A stretch of 64,000 nt of DNA from Nitrospirota bacterium (lineage in GTDB: Bacteria > Nitrospirota > Leptospirillia > Leptospirillales > Leptospirillaceae), in NCBI GenBank assembly GCA_021828375.1, contig JAKARS010000002.1, forward strand, positions 51,081 through 115,080, given 5' to 3'. Positions 50,642 through 60,026 of this stretch are shown in pieces. Within the stretch, counting starts at the first letter, position 1, and the number at the start of each line of letters is the position of its first letter. The position numbers were made by a program, and so were the translations under genes. Below the pieces are notes generated by a model. That model was not told where the DNA came from, ran no database searches, and saw only the letters and a list, made by a program, of their open reading frames with translations.

Positions 50642-52113
50642 GAGTGATCCTTTCCAAGGGAGGTCGAAGACCCCTGTGACGTAAGGAACTGAGTCTTGCG
50701 GACCTCGGAAAGGGCTTCTCCGATGCGGGCAAGGGAGAGGTCCCGGCCGAGGAGAAGAAGAACCTCGAATATTCCGGGGCTGACCGTTTTCCCGGTCAGC
50801 GCCACACGAACCGGCTGGGCAAGGTCCGACATCTTGCGATTCTGGGCCTCGCCGATTTGGGCAAAGACATTTTTCAAGGAGTCGGTGTTCCATTCCTGAA
50901 GGGATCCCATTGCAGTCAGGAGAGGCTCAAGGATCGGGAGGCTTTCCGGACCGAGCGCTTTCTCTCGAGCTGCGGGATCAATGATCAGGGGGCGGTCGAA
51001 GAATGGGCGGGCACTCTCGGCAAGTTCGATAAGGGTTCGGGCCCGTCCCTTGAGGGCGGCTACGACATTGGCCCGGTAAGAGAGGTCAGAGGTTTGGGGG
51101 AGAGGAGCCTCGAGATTCGGAAGCAGTTCGAAGACAAGCGGTGAAAGATCGGAATCGGCAGAGTTCTTGATGTAATGGGCATTCAGCCAGAGAAGCTTCT
51201 CCGGGTTGAAGACGCTGGGGGAAGAGCCCACGTGGTCGAGGTCAAAAAAAGCAACGAGCTCCTCTCGGGAAAAGATTTCCTGGTCCTTGTGGGACCATCC
51301 AAGGCGAACAAGGTAGTTGGCCAGGGCATGGGGAAGGTATCCCATCTCGCGATAGGCCATGACCGAGGTGGCTCCATGCCGTTTCGAGAGTTTGGTCCGG
51401 TCGGAGCCGAAAATCATCGGCAAATGGGCGAACAAGGGAATGTCGGCACCAAGGGCCCGGAAGATGGCAATCTGGCGGGGGGTATTGTTGATGTGGTCGT
51501 CTCCCCGGATCACATGGGTAATCTTCATGTCGGCATCGTCGACCACGACGGCAAAATTATAGGTGGGCATCCCGTCGGTGCGGAGGATGACAAGGTCGTC
51601 GAGGAGATTCCCATCAAAGGACAGGGGGCCGCGAATGAGGTCGTTGAAGGCGATCGTCTGGTCCGGAGGATTGCGGAAGCGGATGACATGGGGGACATCA
51701 GGGGGAATGTGGCGGTCCCGGCATCGTCCATCGTAGCGGGGGGGAAGGCCCTTTGTCTGGGCGTCCTTGCGACGAGCCTCCAGTTCGTCCGGAGTGCAGG
51801 AGCAACGGTAGGCATGGCCTTGGTCGAGAAGTTTTTGGGCCATTTCGCGGTAGCGTTCAAGCCGACTTGTCTGGTAGATGGGGCCCTCGTCCCAGCTCAG
51901 GTCGAGCCAGCGCATCCCATCGAGGATGGCCGCAATCGCCGCATCGGTCGAACGTTCCCGATCGGTATCTTCAATCCTGAGAAGAAAGGTGCCTTTATGG
52001 TGACGGGCGAAAAGAAAGTTGAAGAGGGCCGTTCTCGCCCCGCCAAGATGGAGATTCCCCGTGGGGCTCGGAGCGAAGCGGACACGAATGGGAGAAGAGT
52101 TCTGAGAGGTCAA
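50638..52113 (-). CDS. gltX: Glutamyl-tRNA synthetase
   Basis: Charges tRNA-Glu; the product Glu-tRNA also feeds the C5 heme/corrin route that hemL continues. The 491-residue protein has FAPSPTGNLHLGGARTA (HIGH equivalent), the KLSKRHG (KMSKS equivalent), and the anticodon-binding helical C-terminal domain. First gene of a minus-strand operon with the PsiE-like and lipoprotein genes. Confidence 0.95.
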   Translation of the reverse strand: MTSQNSSPIRVRFAPSPTGNLHLGGARTALFNFLFARHHKGTFLLRIEDTDRERSTDAAIAAILDGMRWLDLSWDEGPIYQTSRLERYREMAQKLLDQGHAYRCSCTPDELEARRKDAQTKGLPPRYDGRCRDRHIPPDVPHVIRFRNPPDQTIAFNDLIRGPLSFDGNLLDDLVILRTDGMPTYNFAVVVDDADMKITHVIRGDDHINNTPRQIAIFRALGADIPLFAHLPMIFGSDRTKLSKRHGATSVMAYREMGYLPHALANYLVRLGWSHKDQEIFSREELVAFFDLDHVGSSPSVFNPEKLLWLNAHYIKNSADSDLSPLVFELLPNLEAPLPQTSDLSYRANVVAALKGRARTLIELAESARPFFDRPLIIDPAAREKALGPESLPILEPLLTAMGSLQEWNTDSLKNVFAQIGEAQNRKMSDLAQPVRVALTGKTVSPGIFEVLLLLGRDLSLARIGEALSEVRKTQFLTSQGSSTSLGKDHS

Positions 52114-52270
52114 GGGTCTGATCCCGGAATGGGGCCGAAAGGGGGCCAGAATGGGAGAGGATCGCTCCTCCGAACAGGAAAAGTCTACTTCAAGATTGTA
52201 TCAGGTCTTCCTTGGGAGGTAAAGAAAAAAAGGAATGAGAGGCGGGGATTTCCCTGAAATTAAAGAGTTT

Positions 52271-52300
52271 TTGACCTCTCCGCGGAGACCGGTCTATAAT
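52271..52300 (+). promoter_or_regulatory. Promoter with a palindrome in its spacer, before the nadB-clpB operon
   Basis: TTGACC (52271-52276), an 18-base spacer and a consensus TATAAT (52295-52300). The spacer contains the perfect 12-bp palindrome tctccgcggaga (52277-52288). A site between -35 and -10 is where MerR-family regulators usually bind, and a MerR-like gene (hspR) is in the downstream operon. No HspR-type HAIR sequence was seen. Confidence 0.6.
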
Positions 52301-52400
52301 TTTCTCCGAACAAGAGGACGTCCAGCTTCCAGAGGGGTGACCGGTCCGCGGCAGAAACGGGGGGTGCATGACACAGGGTAGTCTTGGGGGTGGAGTGAGA

Positions 52401-52943
52401 ATGTTCAGGGCGAAACGGCTCTCCCTCCGAATGATCACGGGCATTCGACCCTTCCTCTTCGGGGGAGCGGGGATGTTTCTTGCAGGAATGCTGATATTGC
52501 TCGGGGGGTGTGAGGATGTCAAACCCCTGACCCCCGAACAACAGTCCTACATGTCGGCGTGGAAAATCGGAAAGAGTTTGGGCAAGGCCTTCTCCACGGA
52601 GTCCCCGGAAGCGGTGGAGTCCCTTCTGGGTCCTCCTCTCTCTTCGGACCCCAAGACCCATGCCGGACTGATGGGCATTTTTGCTGTGCTGGACAAGATC
52701 GACCTCCGGATCGTGATGGATTCGGGAACAGTAGATGAAACCGGCCATGCGATCATCTTTCATGCGCACTGGACGATGTCGGCCATTTCGAAAGGTCCGA
52801 AAAAGGCGGGGGCCCGTTACTTCCAGACGGGGGAGGCCCGAATGGTTGTGGCCCTCTCAACGCCGCCCGGTAAAGCCCGCCTCCTTTCCCTGACGGGAGA
52901 TACCTTCCTCCGGACATCCATCGCGGCAAAGCCTCCCGGATGA
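52401..52943 (+). CDS. Predicted lipoprotein of unknown function
   Basis: ATG 52401 follows GGAG by 5 bases; 180 residues. Basic start, a long hydrophobic helix and lipobox LLGGC. The mature part looks alpha/beta with TVDETGHAIIFHAHWTM in the middle. The stop overlaps nadB as ATGA. No known family. First gene of a long plus-strand run into clpB. Confidence 0.65.
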   Translation: MFRAKRLSLRMITGIRPFLFGGAGMFLAGMLILLGGCEDVKPLTPEQQSYMSAWKIGKSLGKAFSTESPEAVESLLGPPLSSDPKTHAGLMGIFAVLDKIDLRIVMDSGTVDETGHAIIFHAHWTMSAISKGPKKAGARYFQTGEARMVVALSTPPGKARLLSLTGDTFLRTSIAAKPPG

Positions 52944-54520
52944 GTCCGACACCGCTTCCGCGACGGATCTCGACGGATTTTTTGATCATCGGCGGGGGAA
53001 TTGCCGGTTACCAGACAGCGATCAACCTTCTGCCGCTCGGAAGCGTGACGCTGGTCTCCCGTGGATCGATTGCTTCGGGGAGCTCCTACTATGCCCAAGG
53101 GGGGCTGGCCCTGCCCTGGGGGTTCAACCGCGAGGCGGTCGAGTCCCATGTGGCGGATACGCTGCGGGCAGGAGCGGGCTTTTGCGACGAAGCCAATGTC
53201 AGGGTCCTGATCGAAGGGGCGGAGGAGGCCTTTGCCACGCTGGTCTCGCTCGGGGTTCCGTTTGACAGGGACAGCGGGGGGGACTTCCTCCTGACCCGGG
53301 AAGCCGCCCATTCGCGGCCCCGGATCATCCATGCCGGAGGAGACAAGACGGGCTCCCTCATCGTCAAGACCCTGGCCCAGAACGTCCATGGCCATGAGAG
53401 ATTCACATTTCTGACCCCCTTCCGTCTGCACCGCCTTCTGAAGGGAGAAGACTCCCGGGTTGTGGGGGGATTGTTCATGGGCGAAAATGAGGATGGCTGG
53501 GTCAGCATCAGGGCCGGAGCCACCATTTTGGCAACGGGAGGGTTCAGTGCTCTCTTTGCCCGGACGACCAATCCTCCGTCCCAGGTCGGGGATGCCACGG
53601 CCGTCGCTTCAATGGCCGGAGCGCGTCTGGAGCGGCTGGCCTTTACCCAGTTCCACCCCACCGTCCTCGATCTTCCCGGTCAGACTCCCTTTCTTCTGAC
53701 GGAGGCACTGAGGGGAGAGGGGGGGCACATCATCGACCAGACGGGGCGACGGATCCTTTTTCGATACCACCCTGATGGGGAGCTGGCCCCTCGGGACGTT
53801 GTCTCTCGGGCTCTTTGGCTTGAGGCCCGGGAACGGCCGGAGGCGAAGATCTATCTCAGCGTCGCCCATCTGTCCGGGGAGTATTTGAGGACGCGCTTTC
53901 CCCAAGTGTTTTTCCATTGTCTTGAGGCCGGAATCGACCTTTCCCGGGATCCCGCCCCCATTCGTCCTGCGGCTCATTTCCAGATGGGCGGCGTCAGAAC
54001 GGACATGGAGGGCCGGACGGACCTCCCCGGACTCTATGCGGTCGGGGAGGTGGCGTCGACGAGAGTCCACGGGGCGAATCGCCTGGCCTCCAACTCCCTC
54101 CTCGAGGCCTTGGTGATGGGCCATCGGGTGGCACGGGCCATCGCCGGGGAAAGGGAGAGCCTTGTCGATTCGTTGCCGGAGAGAGGGGAAGAGGAACCTC
54201 CTTCGGAAGGGTGGCAAGCTCCCCGGGGAGAGGGCTCCCTGTCCCTGGAGGACTTGAAGGCCCTTCTTTGGGAAAAGGCCGGCATTGTGAGGACAACCTC
54301 CCTTGTTGCCGCTGGCAAGGCTCAAATCCTTTCGGCCCTGGCCAGGGGGAAGACCGGAGAGGTTCTTCCCCAGGACGCGCTTCTTCATAATGCCCTGAAC
54401 CTTGCCCGACTCCTCTTCGAAGACCTCGAGACGGCTCCCCGGGTGGGATCGAACTATTTTCTCGACGATCAGACGGTCGAGAAGTCGGGGACGGTTCCCG
54501 GTCCCGATTCCGGATCATAA
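52940..54520 (+). CDS. nadB: L-aspartate oxidase
   Basis: Oxidises aspartate to iminoaspartate for NAD synthesis. The 526-residue flavoprotein has the FAD-binding [12 protein letters not shown] (about 15-26), [20 protein letters not shown], the catalytic-region RGEGGHIID, and [21 protein letters not shown]. Length is normal. Coupled to the upstream lipoprotein gene by ATGA; nadA and nadC are not in the window. Confidence 0.94.
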   Translation: MSPTPLPRRISTDFLIIGGGIAGYQTAINLLPLGSVTLVSRGSIASGSSYYAQGGLALPWGFNREAVESHVADTLRAGAGFCDEANVRVLIEGAEEAFATLVSLGVPFDRDSGGDFLLTREAAHSRPRIIHAGGDKTGSLIVKTLAQNVHGHERFTFLTPFRLHRLLKGEDSRVVGGLFMGENEDGWVSIRAGATILATGGFSALFARTTNPPSQVGDATAVASMAGARLERLAFTQFHPTVLDLPGQTPFLLTEALRGEGGHIIDQTGRRILFRYHPDGELAPRDVVSRALWLEARERPEAKIYLSVAHLSGEYLRTRFPQVFFHCLEAGIDLSRDPAPIRPAAHFQMGGVRTDMEGRTDLPGLYAVGEVASTRVHGANRLASNSLLEALVMGHRVARAIAGERESLVDSLPERGEEEPPSEGWQAPRGEGSLSLEDLKALLWEKAGIVRTTSLVAAGKAQILSALARGKTGEVLPQDALLHNALNLARLLFEDLETAPRVGSNYFLDDQTVEKSGTVPGPDSGS

Positions 54521-54534
54521 GGAGAAAAAGCCCG

Positions 54535-55395
54535 ATGGCCAAGGATTTCTACGAAAAACTCGGAGTCTCGAAAAAGGCGACGGCCGACGAGATCAAAAAG
54601 GCCTACAGAAAGCTTGCCCGCCAGTTCCACCCCGACGTCAATCCGGGAAATGTGGGGGCCGAGCAACGCTTCAAGGAAATCAACGAGGCCTATGAGGTTC
54701 TCTCCGACCCTGCCAAGCGGGAAGAGTACGATGCCATGGGGGCCGGGCCTCCGGGCGGGGGGCGACCTTCCGGAGCCTCCCGGGGCGGAGGGAGCCCCTT
54801 CGACGAGGAGCGATTCGGAGACTTCTGGGATCTTTTTGGAGGCATGGGGGGAGGCGGGGCCCTCTCCGAGGTTCACCTGACCCTTTCCTTTCGGGAGGCG
54901 GCCCTTGGGACGACCCGAACGGTTCTCCTTCCCGGGGCCCCGGGTGCCTCTCCCGACAAGGTCACGATCCGGATCCCGGCAGGAGTGGACGAGGGGATGG
55001 ACTTTACCGTGTCGGCAGGATCCGGCCCAAAATCCCGCATGATTCGGGTGGTGATCGACGAGATCCATCCCGATCCCCTGTTTCGCCGGCAGGGAAATGA
55101 TCTTCTCCTGGACTGTCCGGTCAAACTCTCCGAGATTCTTTTTGGGGCGTCGGTCGAAGTTCCCACCCTCGAAGGAGTCTCCCGTCTGAAGATTCCTCCC
55201 GGGACCAAGGCCGGACAAACCTTCAGGCTCAAAGGCAAGGGAGTCCGTTCGCCGGTCTCCCATGAGACGGGCCATCTCTATGTGAAGATTCTCCCGGTTC
55301 TTCCTCCGGTCATCCCTCCGTCCCTCGAGCCGTGCATTCGGGAGATCGATGCCCATTATCCGCCGGATTTCCGCTGGAAAGGTCATTCGTCATGA
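54535..55395 (+). CDS. cbpA: DnaJ-type co-chaperone without zinc finger (CbpA-like)
   Basis: A 286-residue protein: J-domain (about 4-66) with HPD in FHPDVNPG, a glycine-rich linker (about 70-100), then two beta-rich substrate-binding domains (DnaJ C-terminal type) with [11 protein letters not shown]. There is no CXXCXGXG zinc region, so it is type II DnaJ. Followed by hspR and clpB, a standard heat-shock arrangement. Confidence 0.9.
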   Translation: MAKDFYEKLGVSKKATADEIKKAYRKLARQFHPDVNPGNVGAEQRFKEINEAYEVLSDPAKREEYDAMGAGPPGGGRPSGASRGGGSPFDEERFGDFWDLFGGMGGGGALSEVHLTLSFREAALGTTRTVLLPGAPGASPDKVTIRIPAGVDEGMDFTVSAGSGPKSRMIRVVIDEIHPDPLFRRQGNDLLLDCPVKLSEILFGASVEVPTLEGVSRLKIPPGTKAGQTFRLKGKGVRSPVSHETGHLYVKILPVLPPVIPPSLEPCIREIDAHYPPDFRWKGHSS

Positions 55396-55429
55396 GGACT
55401 CGGGAGGCGACAGAACGGGAGGGGGGACG

Positions 55430-55750
55430 ATGAAGCGCAAGGATGGGACGAATGGAGGAGAGATGGGAAAAAGCCTGCCCCTCGAACGGGTTGTGAAGCT
55501 CTATCGCATTCCGAAGCGTACGATCAGGACCCTGGTCAGGGAAGGCCTGCTTGAAATCGAGCCCACTCCCGCCCCCTCGCTTCGTCCCGAAATGGTGGAG
55601 CGGGTCAGGCTGATCGTGGCCCTCCGGCGGGATTTGGGGGTGAACATGGCAGGAGTGGAGGTCATCCTTCGCTTGCGCCATCAGCTTGTCTGGGCCCGGA
55701 CCCAGAGGCGGACAGCTTTTTGTGAATCGTGGATCGATGTTTCGGAGTAG
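55430..55750 (+). CDS. hspR: MerR-like heat-shock regulator HspR (or CbpM-like modulator)
   Basis: ATG 55430 follows GGAGG; 106 residues. A winged-helix start (VVKLYRIPKRTIRTLVREGLLE) is followed by VERVRLIVALRRDLGVNMAGVEVILRLR, where the GVNMAGVEVIL segment is typical of HspR. HspR represses dnaK/clpB operons together with DnaK. CbpM, which follows cbpA in enterics and inhibits it, is a related possibility that the position allows. Confidence 0.8.
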   Translation: MKRKDGTNGGEMGKSLPLERVVKLYRIPKRTIRTLVREGLLEIEPTPAPSLRPEMVERVRLIVALRRDLGVNMAGVEVILRLRHQLVWARTQRRTAFCESWIDVSE

Positions 55751-55789
55751 GGGAAAGAATCGGGGAGATCAGACGAGAAAGGACAGACC

Positions 55790-58393
55790 ATGGATGTGAA
55801 CAAGCTGACCCAAAAATCTCAGGAAGCCCTTCAGCAGGCAGTGGACATGGCGCGGAGGGCCGGAAATACCGAAGTCGAACCTCTCCATCTCCTCCGGGCG
55901 CTTCTCTCTCAGGAGGGAGGGATCATTCCTCCGATTCTCCAGAAAATGGGGGTGGATCCCGCGGCGCTTCAGGCGAAGGTCGACGAGCAGCTGAGCCTTT
56001 TTCCCCGGGTCGAGGGGGGATCCGGGGGCCCCTATCTCTCCCGGGCCCTCTCCACCCTTCTTGACAAGGCCCTCGAGGAGACCAAGCCCTTCAAGGATGA
56101 TTTTGTCAGCACGGAGCATCTCCTCCTGGCGATGGTCCAGACCTCGGGCCCCGAGAGCAAGGTCTTCAAGCCCTTCAAGATCAACAAGGAGAAGGTCCTT
56201 GCCGCCCTTGCGGAGGTTCGGGGGAACCAGCGGGTGACGGACCAGAACCCGGAAGAGCGTTACCAGGCTCTGGAGAAGTTTGGCAAGGACATGACGGCGC
56301 TGGCGCGCCAGGGAAAGCTCGACCCGGTCATCGGACGCGACGAGGAGATCCGTCGCGTCGTCCAGGTCCTCTCCCGAAGAACGAAGAACAACCCGGTGCT
56401 GATCGGGGATCCCGGAGTGGGCAAGACCGCCATTGTCGAGGGGCTGGCCCAACGCATTGTGGCGGGAGACGTCCCGGAGGGACTCAAGGACAAGACCATC
56501 TTCTCCCTCGATCTGGGAGCCCTTCTGGCCGGGGCCAAATACCGGGGGGACTTCGAGGAGAGGCTCAAGGCCGTCCTGAAGGAGATCACTGCGGCCGCCG
56601 GAACGATCATTCTCTTCATCGACGAGCTTCACACCATCGTTCGGGCCGGGGCCACGGAAGGGGCGATGGACGCCTCAAACCTGCTGAAGCCGGCGTTGGC
56701 GCGGGGGGAGCTTCGGGCCATCGGGGCGACGACCCTCGACGAGTACCGCCAGTATATCGAAAAGGATGCGGCCCTCGAGCGGCGCTTTCAGCCCGTCTTT
56801 GTGGGCGAGCCTTCCGTCGAGGACACGATCGCCATTTTGCGCGGCCTCAAGGACAAATACGAAATCCACCATGGGGTTCGGATCAAGGATTCGGCCATCG
56901 TGGCCGCCGCCGTTCTCTCCCATCGCTACATTTCGGGACGGTTCCTGCCCGACAAGGCCATCGATCTCATCGACGAATCGGCGGCGAGACTTCGAGTCGC
57001 CATCGACAGCATGCCCCAGGAGCTCGACGAGGTGGACCGGAGAATCCGTCAGCTTGAGATCGAGAAGATGGCCCTGTCCCGGGAAGAGGACGAGGAAAGC
57101 CGGGAGAAGAAGGCAGGGGTGGAAAACGAGCTCGAGACACTGAAGAGCCGTTTTTCGGCCCTCAAACGCCAATGGGACGAGGAGAAGGGGCGGATCCAGG
57201 AGGTCCAGACCCTCAAGGCCAAGATCGAGGAGGCCAAGAAGGAGGCCGAAGCCGCCCTTCGGGACGGGCAGTATGAAAAGGCCTCCCAGATTACCTACGG
57301 GACGGTTCCGGGACTTCAGAAGTCTCTTGAGGCCGCCCAGGAGGCGATGGAGAAGGCCAGCCAGTCCGGGGGACGCCTCCTCAAGGAAGAGGTCTCCGAG
57401 GAGGACGTGGCCCAGGTCGTCTCCCGCTGGACGGGGATTCCCGTGAGCCGGATGATGGAGGGGGAGGTCCAGAAGCTGCTCAAGATGGAGGAGCGTCTCT
57501 CGAAGCGGGTGGTGGGCCAGAAGGAGGCGGTCGCCGCAGTCTCCAATGCCATCCGTCGGGCCCGGGCCGGGATCCAGGATCCCAATCGCCCCTTGGGCTC
57601 CTTCTTTTTCCTGGGCCCCACGGGGGTGGGCAAGACCGAACTGGCGAAGAGCCTGGCCGAGTTTCTCTTTGACGACGATCAGGCCATGATCCGTATCGAC
57701 ATGTCCGAATATATGGAAAAGCACTCCGTCGCCCGACTGATCGGGGCGCCTCCCGGATATGTGGGATACGAGGAGGGAGGGCAGCTCACCGAAGCCATCC
57801 GTCGTCGCCCCTATGCGGTCATCCTTCTCGACGAGATGGAAAAGGCCCATCCCGATGTCTTCAATGTCCTTCTCCAGGTTCTCGACGACGGACGCCTGAC
57901 CGATGGCCAGGGACGCATCGTCGACTTCAAGAACACGGTGATCATCATGACCTCGAATATTGCCTCCGAGATCATCCGCGATTCCGGCGGCCTGCCGGAA
58001 GCCGAGGTGAGACAGCGGGTGATGGACCTTCTGGGCCGGACCCTGAGGCCGGAGTTCTTAAACCGGATCGACGAGATCATTCTCTTCCATCCCCTCTCCA
58101 TGAGCGAGATCCTTCAGATCGTGGAAATCCAGATGGAGTCGGTCAACCGTCGGCTCAAGGATCAGAATCTCTCCCTGGAGCTCACCGACCGGGCAAAAGA
58201 GGAGCTGGCCCAGGTGGGCTTTGATCCGATTTACGGGGCGCGTCCCCTCAAGCGGGCGATCCAGCAGTCGATCCTGAACCCGCTGGCACGAAGGATCCTC
58301 GACAGGACCGTGGGAAAAGGGGAAAAGGTTCAGGTGGACTGGGACGGTCAGGCCTTTCTCTTTGACGGGGTCTCGGAAGAAGCCGCTTCATGA
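55790..58393 (+). CDS. clpB: ClpB disaggregase
   Basis: Hexameric AAA+ chaperone that works with DnaK to dissolve aggregates. The 867-residue protein has a Clp N-terminal repeat domain, Walker [14 protein letters not shown] (about 205) in AAA1, the coiled-coil middle domain (about 405-525, the ClpB-specific part), Walker [13 protein letters not shown] (about 609) in AAA2, and the C-terminal small domain. Size and middle domain separate it from ClpA/ClpC. Confidence 0.95.
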   Translation: MDVNKLTQKSQEALQQAVDMARRAGNTEVEPLHLLRALLSQEGGIIPPILQKMGVDPAALQAKVDEQLSLFPRVEGGSGGPYLSRALSTLLDKALEETKPFKDDFVSTEHLLLAMVQTSGPESKVFKPFKINKEKVLAALAEVRGNQRVTDQNPEERYQALEKFGKDMTALARQGKLDPVIGRDEEIRRVVQVLSRRTKNNPVLIGDPGVGKTAIVEGLAQRIVAGDVPEGLKDKTIFSLDLGALLAGAKYRGDFEERLKAVLKEITAAAGTIILFIDELHTIVRAGATEGAMDASNLLKPALARGELRAIGATTLDEYRQYIEKDAALERRFQPVFVGEPSVEDTIAILRGLKDKYEIHHGVRIKDSAIVAAAVLSHRYISGRFLPDKAIDLIDESAARLRVAIDSMPQELDEVDRRIRQLEIEKMALSREEDEESREKKAGVENELETLKSRFSALKRQWDEEKGRIQEVQTLKAKIEEAKKEAEAALRDGQYEKASQITYGTVPGLQKSLEAAQEAMEKASQSGGRLLKEEVSEEDVAQVVSRWTGIPVSRMMEGEVQKLLKMEERLSKRVVGQKEAVAAVSNAIRRARAGIQDPNRPLGSFFFLGPTGVGKTELAKSLAEFLFDDDQAMIRIDMSEYMEKHSVARLIGAPPGYVGYEEGGQLTEAIRRRPYAVILLDEMEKAHPDVFNVLLQVLDDGRLTDGQGRIVDFKNTVIIMTSNIASEIIRDSGGLPEAEVRQRVMDLLGRTLRPEFLNRIDEIILFHPLSMSEILQIVEIQMESVNRRLKDQNLSLELTDRAKEELAQVGFDPIYGARPLKRAIQQSILNPLARRILDRTVGKGEKVQVDWDGQAFLFDGVSEEAAS

Positions 58394-58950
58394 GCGGGAC
58401 AAGTCTGCAGGGCTGCGAGCACCCCTGCATCAAGGAAGGGATTCTCTTTACCCGGGACGGCAGTCTTGCGGAGCGGATACGCCGGACAGTCCTTCACTGG
58501 CCGCTGGAGATCGAGGTCCGGGATCGTTGGAACGGATGGGACGATGTCCCCTCCGGAGTGCGCTTCATTCTCTTCGACCGCGCCTCCGTCGGCTCGGTCG
58601 ACCTTCCCGACAAATCCCTGCGGCTGATCCTTTCGGGGTCGGGGGATGAGCTTGTCTGCGCTCTGGAGTCCTTTCTCTTTTTGCGGGATCCGTTTTCCGT
58701 GGCCGTGGGAATCGAGCATCTCCTCCATGCGAAGTGCCGACAGTACCTGTCGGCAGTGAGCAGCCTCCGCGACCAGGATTCCGCCTATGCCTTTTTTGTC
58801 TCCCTTCTCGATCGCCTCCTGCTGCCCGGGGCTCTCGAGGTGGCTCAAGGGAACCAGCACCGGGCCTCCAAGATTCTGGGAATCAGCCGGACGACCTTCC
58901 GGAACAAGATGAAGATGCTTGAACAAGAGGGGATCCCTTCGGACAAATAG
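58390..58950 (+). CDS. Fis-type regulator with an unrecognised N-terminal domain
   Basis: ATGA overlap with clpB; 186 residues. The C-terminal ~45 residues ([32 protein letters not shown]) form the helix-turn-helix found in Fis and at the end of NtrC-type activators. The N-terminal ~140 residues resemble a receiver-like alternating fold ([22 protein letters not shown]), but without the phospho-acceptor pattern. It lacks an AAA+ domain, so it is not a sigma-54 activator. Position suggests a role in stress-gene control. Confidence 0.72.
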   Translation: MSGTSLQGCEHPCIKEGILFTRDGSLAERIRRTVLHWPLEIEVRDRWNGWDDVPSGVRFILFDRASVGSVDLPDKSLRLILSGSGDELVCALESFLFLRDPFSVAVGIEHLLHAKCRQYLSAVSSLRDQDSAYAFFVSLLDRLLLPGALEVAQGNQHRASKILGISRTTFRNKMKMLEQEGIPSDK

Positions 58951-59046
58951 TTCGCAAACGCTTTAAGGCAAATTATTTTTGTTGATTGTTCCCGAAAAAA
59001 TTTCTTACGGCAACTAAAATGTTTGTGAAAAAATCTTGCAGGAATC

Positions 59047-59075
59047 TTGACAGATGATTCATTTCAGTGTAATTT
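59047..59075 (+). promoter_or_regulatory. Promoter of the HU gene
   Basis: A consensus TTGACA (59047-59052) and TAATTT (59070-59075) with a 17-base spacer, or TGTAAT with 15. The 180-base region 58951-59130 is AT-rich, unlike its neighbours. Confidence 0.55.
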
Positions 59076-59130
59076 CCCCGGTGGACGTAGTATTTTTCCT
59101 CATATCAACGCGAAAGGGGGGTAGCAGGCG

Positions 59131-59406
59131 ATGAAAAAATCGGAACTCGTGGACAAGATCTCCCAGGCAGCCAAGATCAACAAGACTCAGGCAAACGATG
59201 CTCTCAATGCCGCCGTCGAGGCCATCAAGAAGAGCCTCAAGAAGGATGGCGAGCGCGTGACCCTCCCTGGCTTCGGGACCTTCTCCACGGCGAAGAGGAA
59301 AGCTCGGACCGGCCGGAATCCCCGTACGGGTCAGGCGATCAAGATTCCCGCAATGCGCGTTCCCAAGTTTACTGCCGGAAAAGCCTTCAAGGCGGCCGTC
59401 AAGTAA
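59131..59406 (+). CDS. HU/IHF family DNA-binding protein
   Basis: A 91-residue histone-like protein: MKKSELVDKISQAAKINKTQA helical start, then the LPGFGTFSTAKR saddle strand, the DNA-binding arm with GRNPRTGQ and the C-terminal helix. Matches HU more than IHF. It has its own promoter and a good intrinsic terminator, so it is a single-gene unit. Confidence 0.94.
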   Translation: MKKSELVDKISQAAKINKTQANDALNAAVEAIKKSLKKDGERVTLPGFGTFSTAKRKARTGRNPRTGQAIKIPAMRVPKFTAGKAFKAAVK

Positions 59407-59422
59407 TCGTCTTTCCGTTTTG

Positions 59423-59460
59423 TTGCGGAGTCTCAGATCAGGGCTCCGCAATCTCTCTTC
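59423..59460 (+). terminator. Intrinsic terminator after HU
   Basis: Perfect 8-bp stem ttgcggag / ctccgcaa (59423-59430 and 59444-59451) with a 13-base loop, followed by tctctcttc. It lies between the HU stop and the tRNA gene. Confidence 0.7.
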
Positions 59461-59469
59461 TTTCTCAAT

Positions 59470-59544
59470 AGGCACGTAGCTCAGGGGTGGAGCGCTACCT
59501 TGACACGGTAGAGGTCGGCGGTTCGAAACCGCCCGTGCCTACCA
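59470..59544 (+). tRNA. tRNA-Val (anticodon GAC)
   Basis: Folds as a full cloverleaf: acceptor aggcacg / cgtgcct, D-stem gctc / gagc, anticodon stem ctacc / ggtag around loop ttgacac (anticodon GAC), T-stem ggcgg / ccgcc around ttcgaaa, discriminator A and encoded CCA. Its 3' part is duplicated at 63184. Confidence 0.95.
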
Positions 59545-59545
59545 T
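59496..59545 (+). repeat. Left copy of a 50-bp direct repeat (att-like), within tRNA-Val
   Basis: From the anticodon stem to one base after CCA, this segment matches 63184-63233 at 49 of 50 bases. Integrases that target tRNA genes leave such repeats, keeping the whole tRNA at one end. Confidence 0.85.
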
Positions 59546-59581
59546 ATTGCAAGCCACTCTCCGAAGTTTCTCTCAAAAATA

Positions 59582-59779
59582 AATGTTAACCGGGAATGTC
59601 TGACCAACAGTTCGGTGCGGGAACGCTTCGGTATTGACCCCAGAAATATCCCCCTGTCTTCGCGGCTGATCAAGGAAGCGGTCGGCACAGGCGCAATCCT
59701 TCCCTACGATCCGAAGGCTGCGCCGAAGATGATGAAATAAGTTCCGTGGTGGGCGGCAGAGCTCCCAGTGCGTACTTGA
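59582..59779 (+). pseudogene. 3' fragment of an AlbA/COG2865-type gene, interrupted by a stop
   Basis: The frame reads CLTNSSVRERFGIDPRN, then LSSRLIKEAVGTGAILPYD, and KMMK, stop, VPWWA. This is how I recall the C-terminus of AlbA-domain ATP-binding proteins ending (RERFGI ... SRLI ... KYVPWWA), with the expected tyrosine codon replaced by TAA at 59738-59740. No start or upstream part exists. It abuts the tRNA end, so it is a leftover of an earlier insertion. The remaining 59780-60026 shows nothing convincing. Confidence 0.6.
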
Positions 59780-60026
59780 CGGGACCTTGATCGTTTGGAT
59801 ATTTCCAATGGAAAATCGCCAGTCGTCTTCTGTGAAATCCATTAATTCACATTCCTTTATTGATTCCAATTCGTCCTTGATGGGTGCTTGATGGACAGGA
59901 GGAGAGATGATTGAAGATATGAGACCCAGTTTAAAGAGAAAGGGCTTTCCGCAATTGGAAACAAGGAATTGTGGGTGAACCCCCTCGAAAGTGATCGGAA
60001 AATCTGTTTAACCGGGAAAGGTTGCC

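Noticed and set aside
59573..59869. Leftward 98-codon frame after the tRNA
   Set aside because: Antisense to the AlbA-family fragment; only its first ~30 codons look protein-like and no family is recognised.
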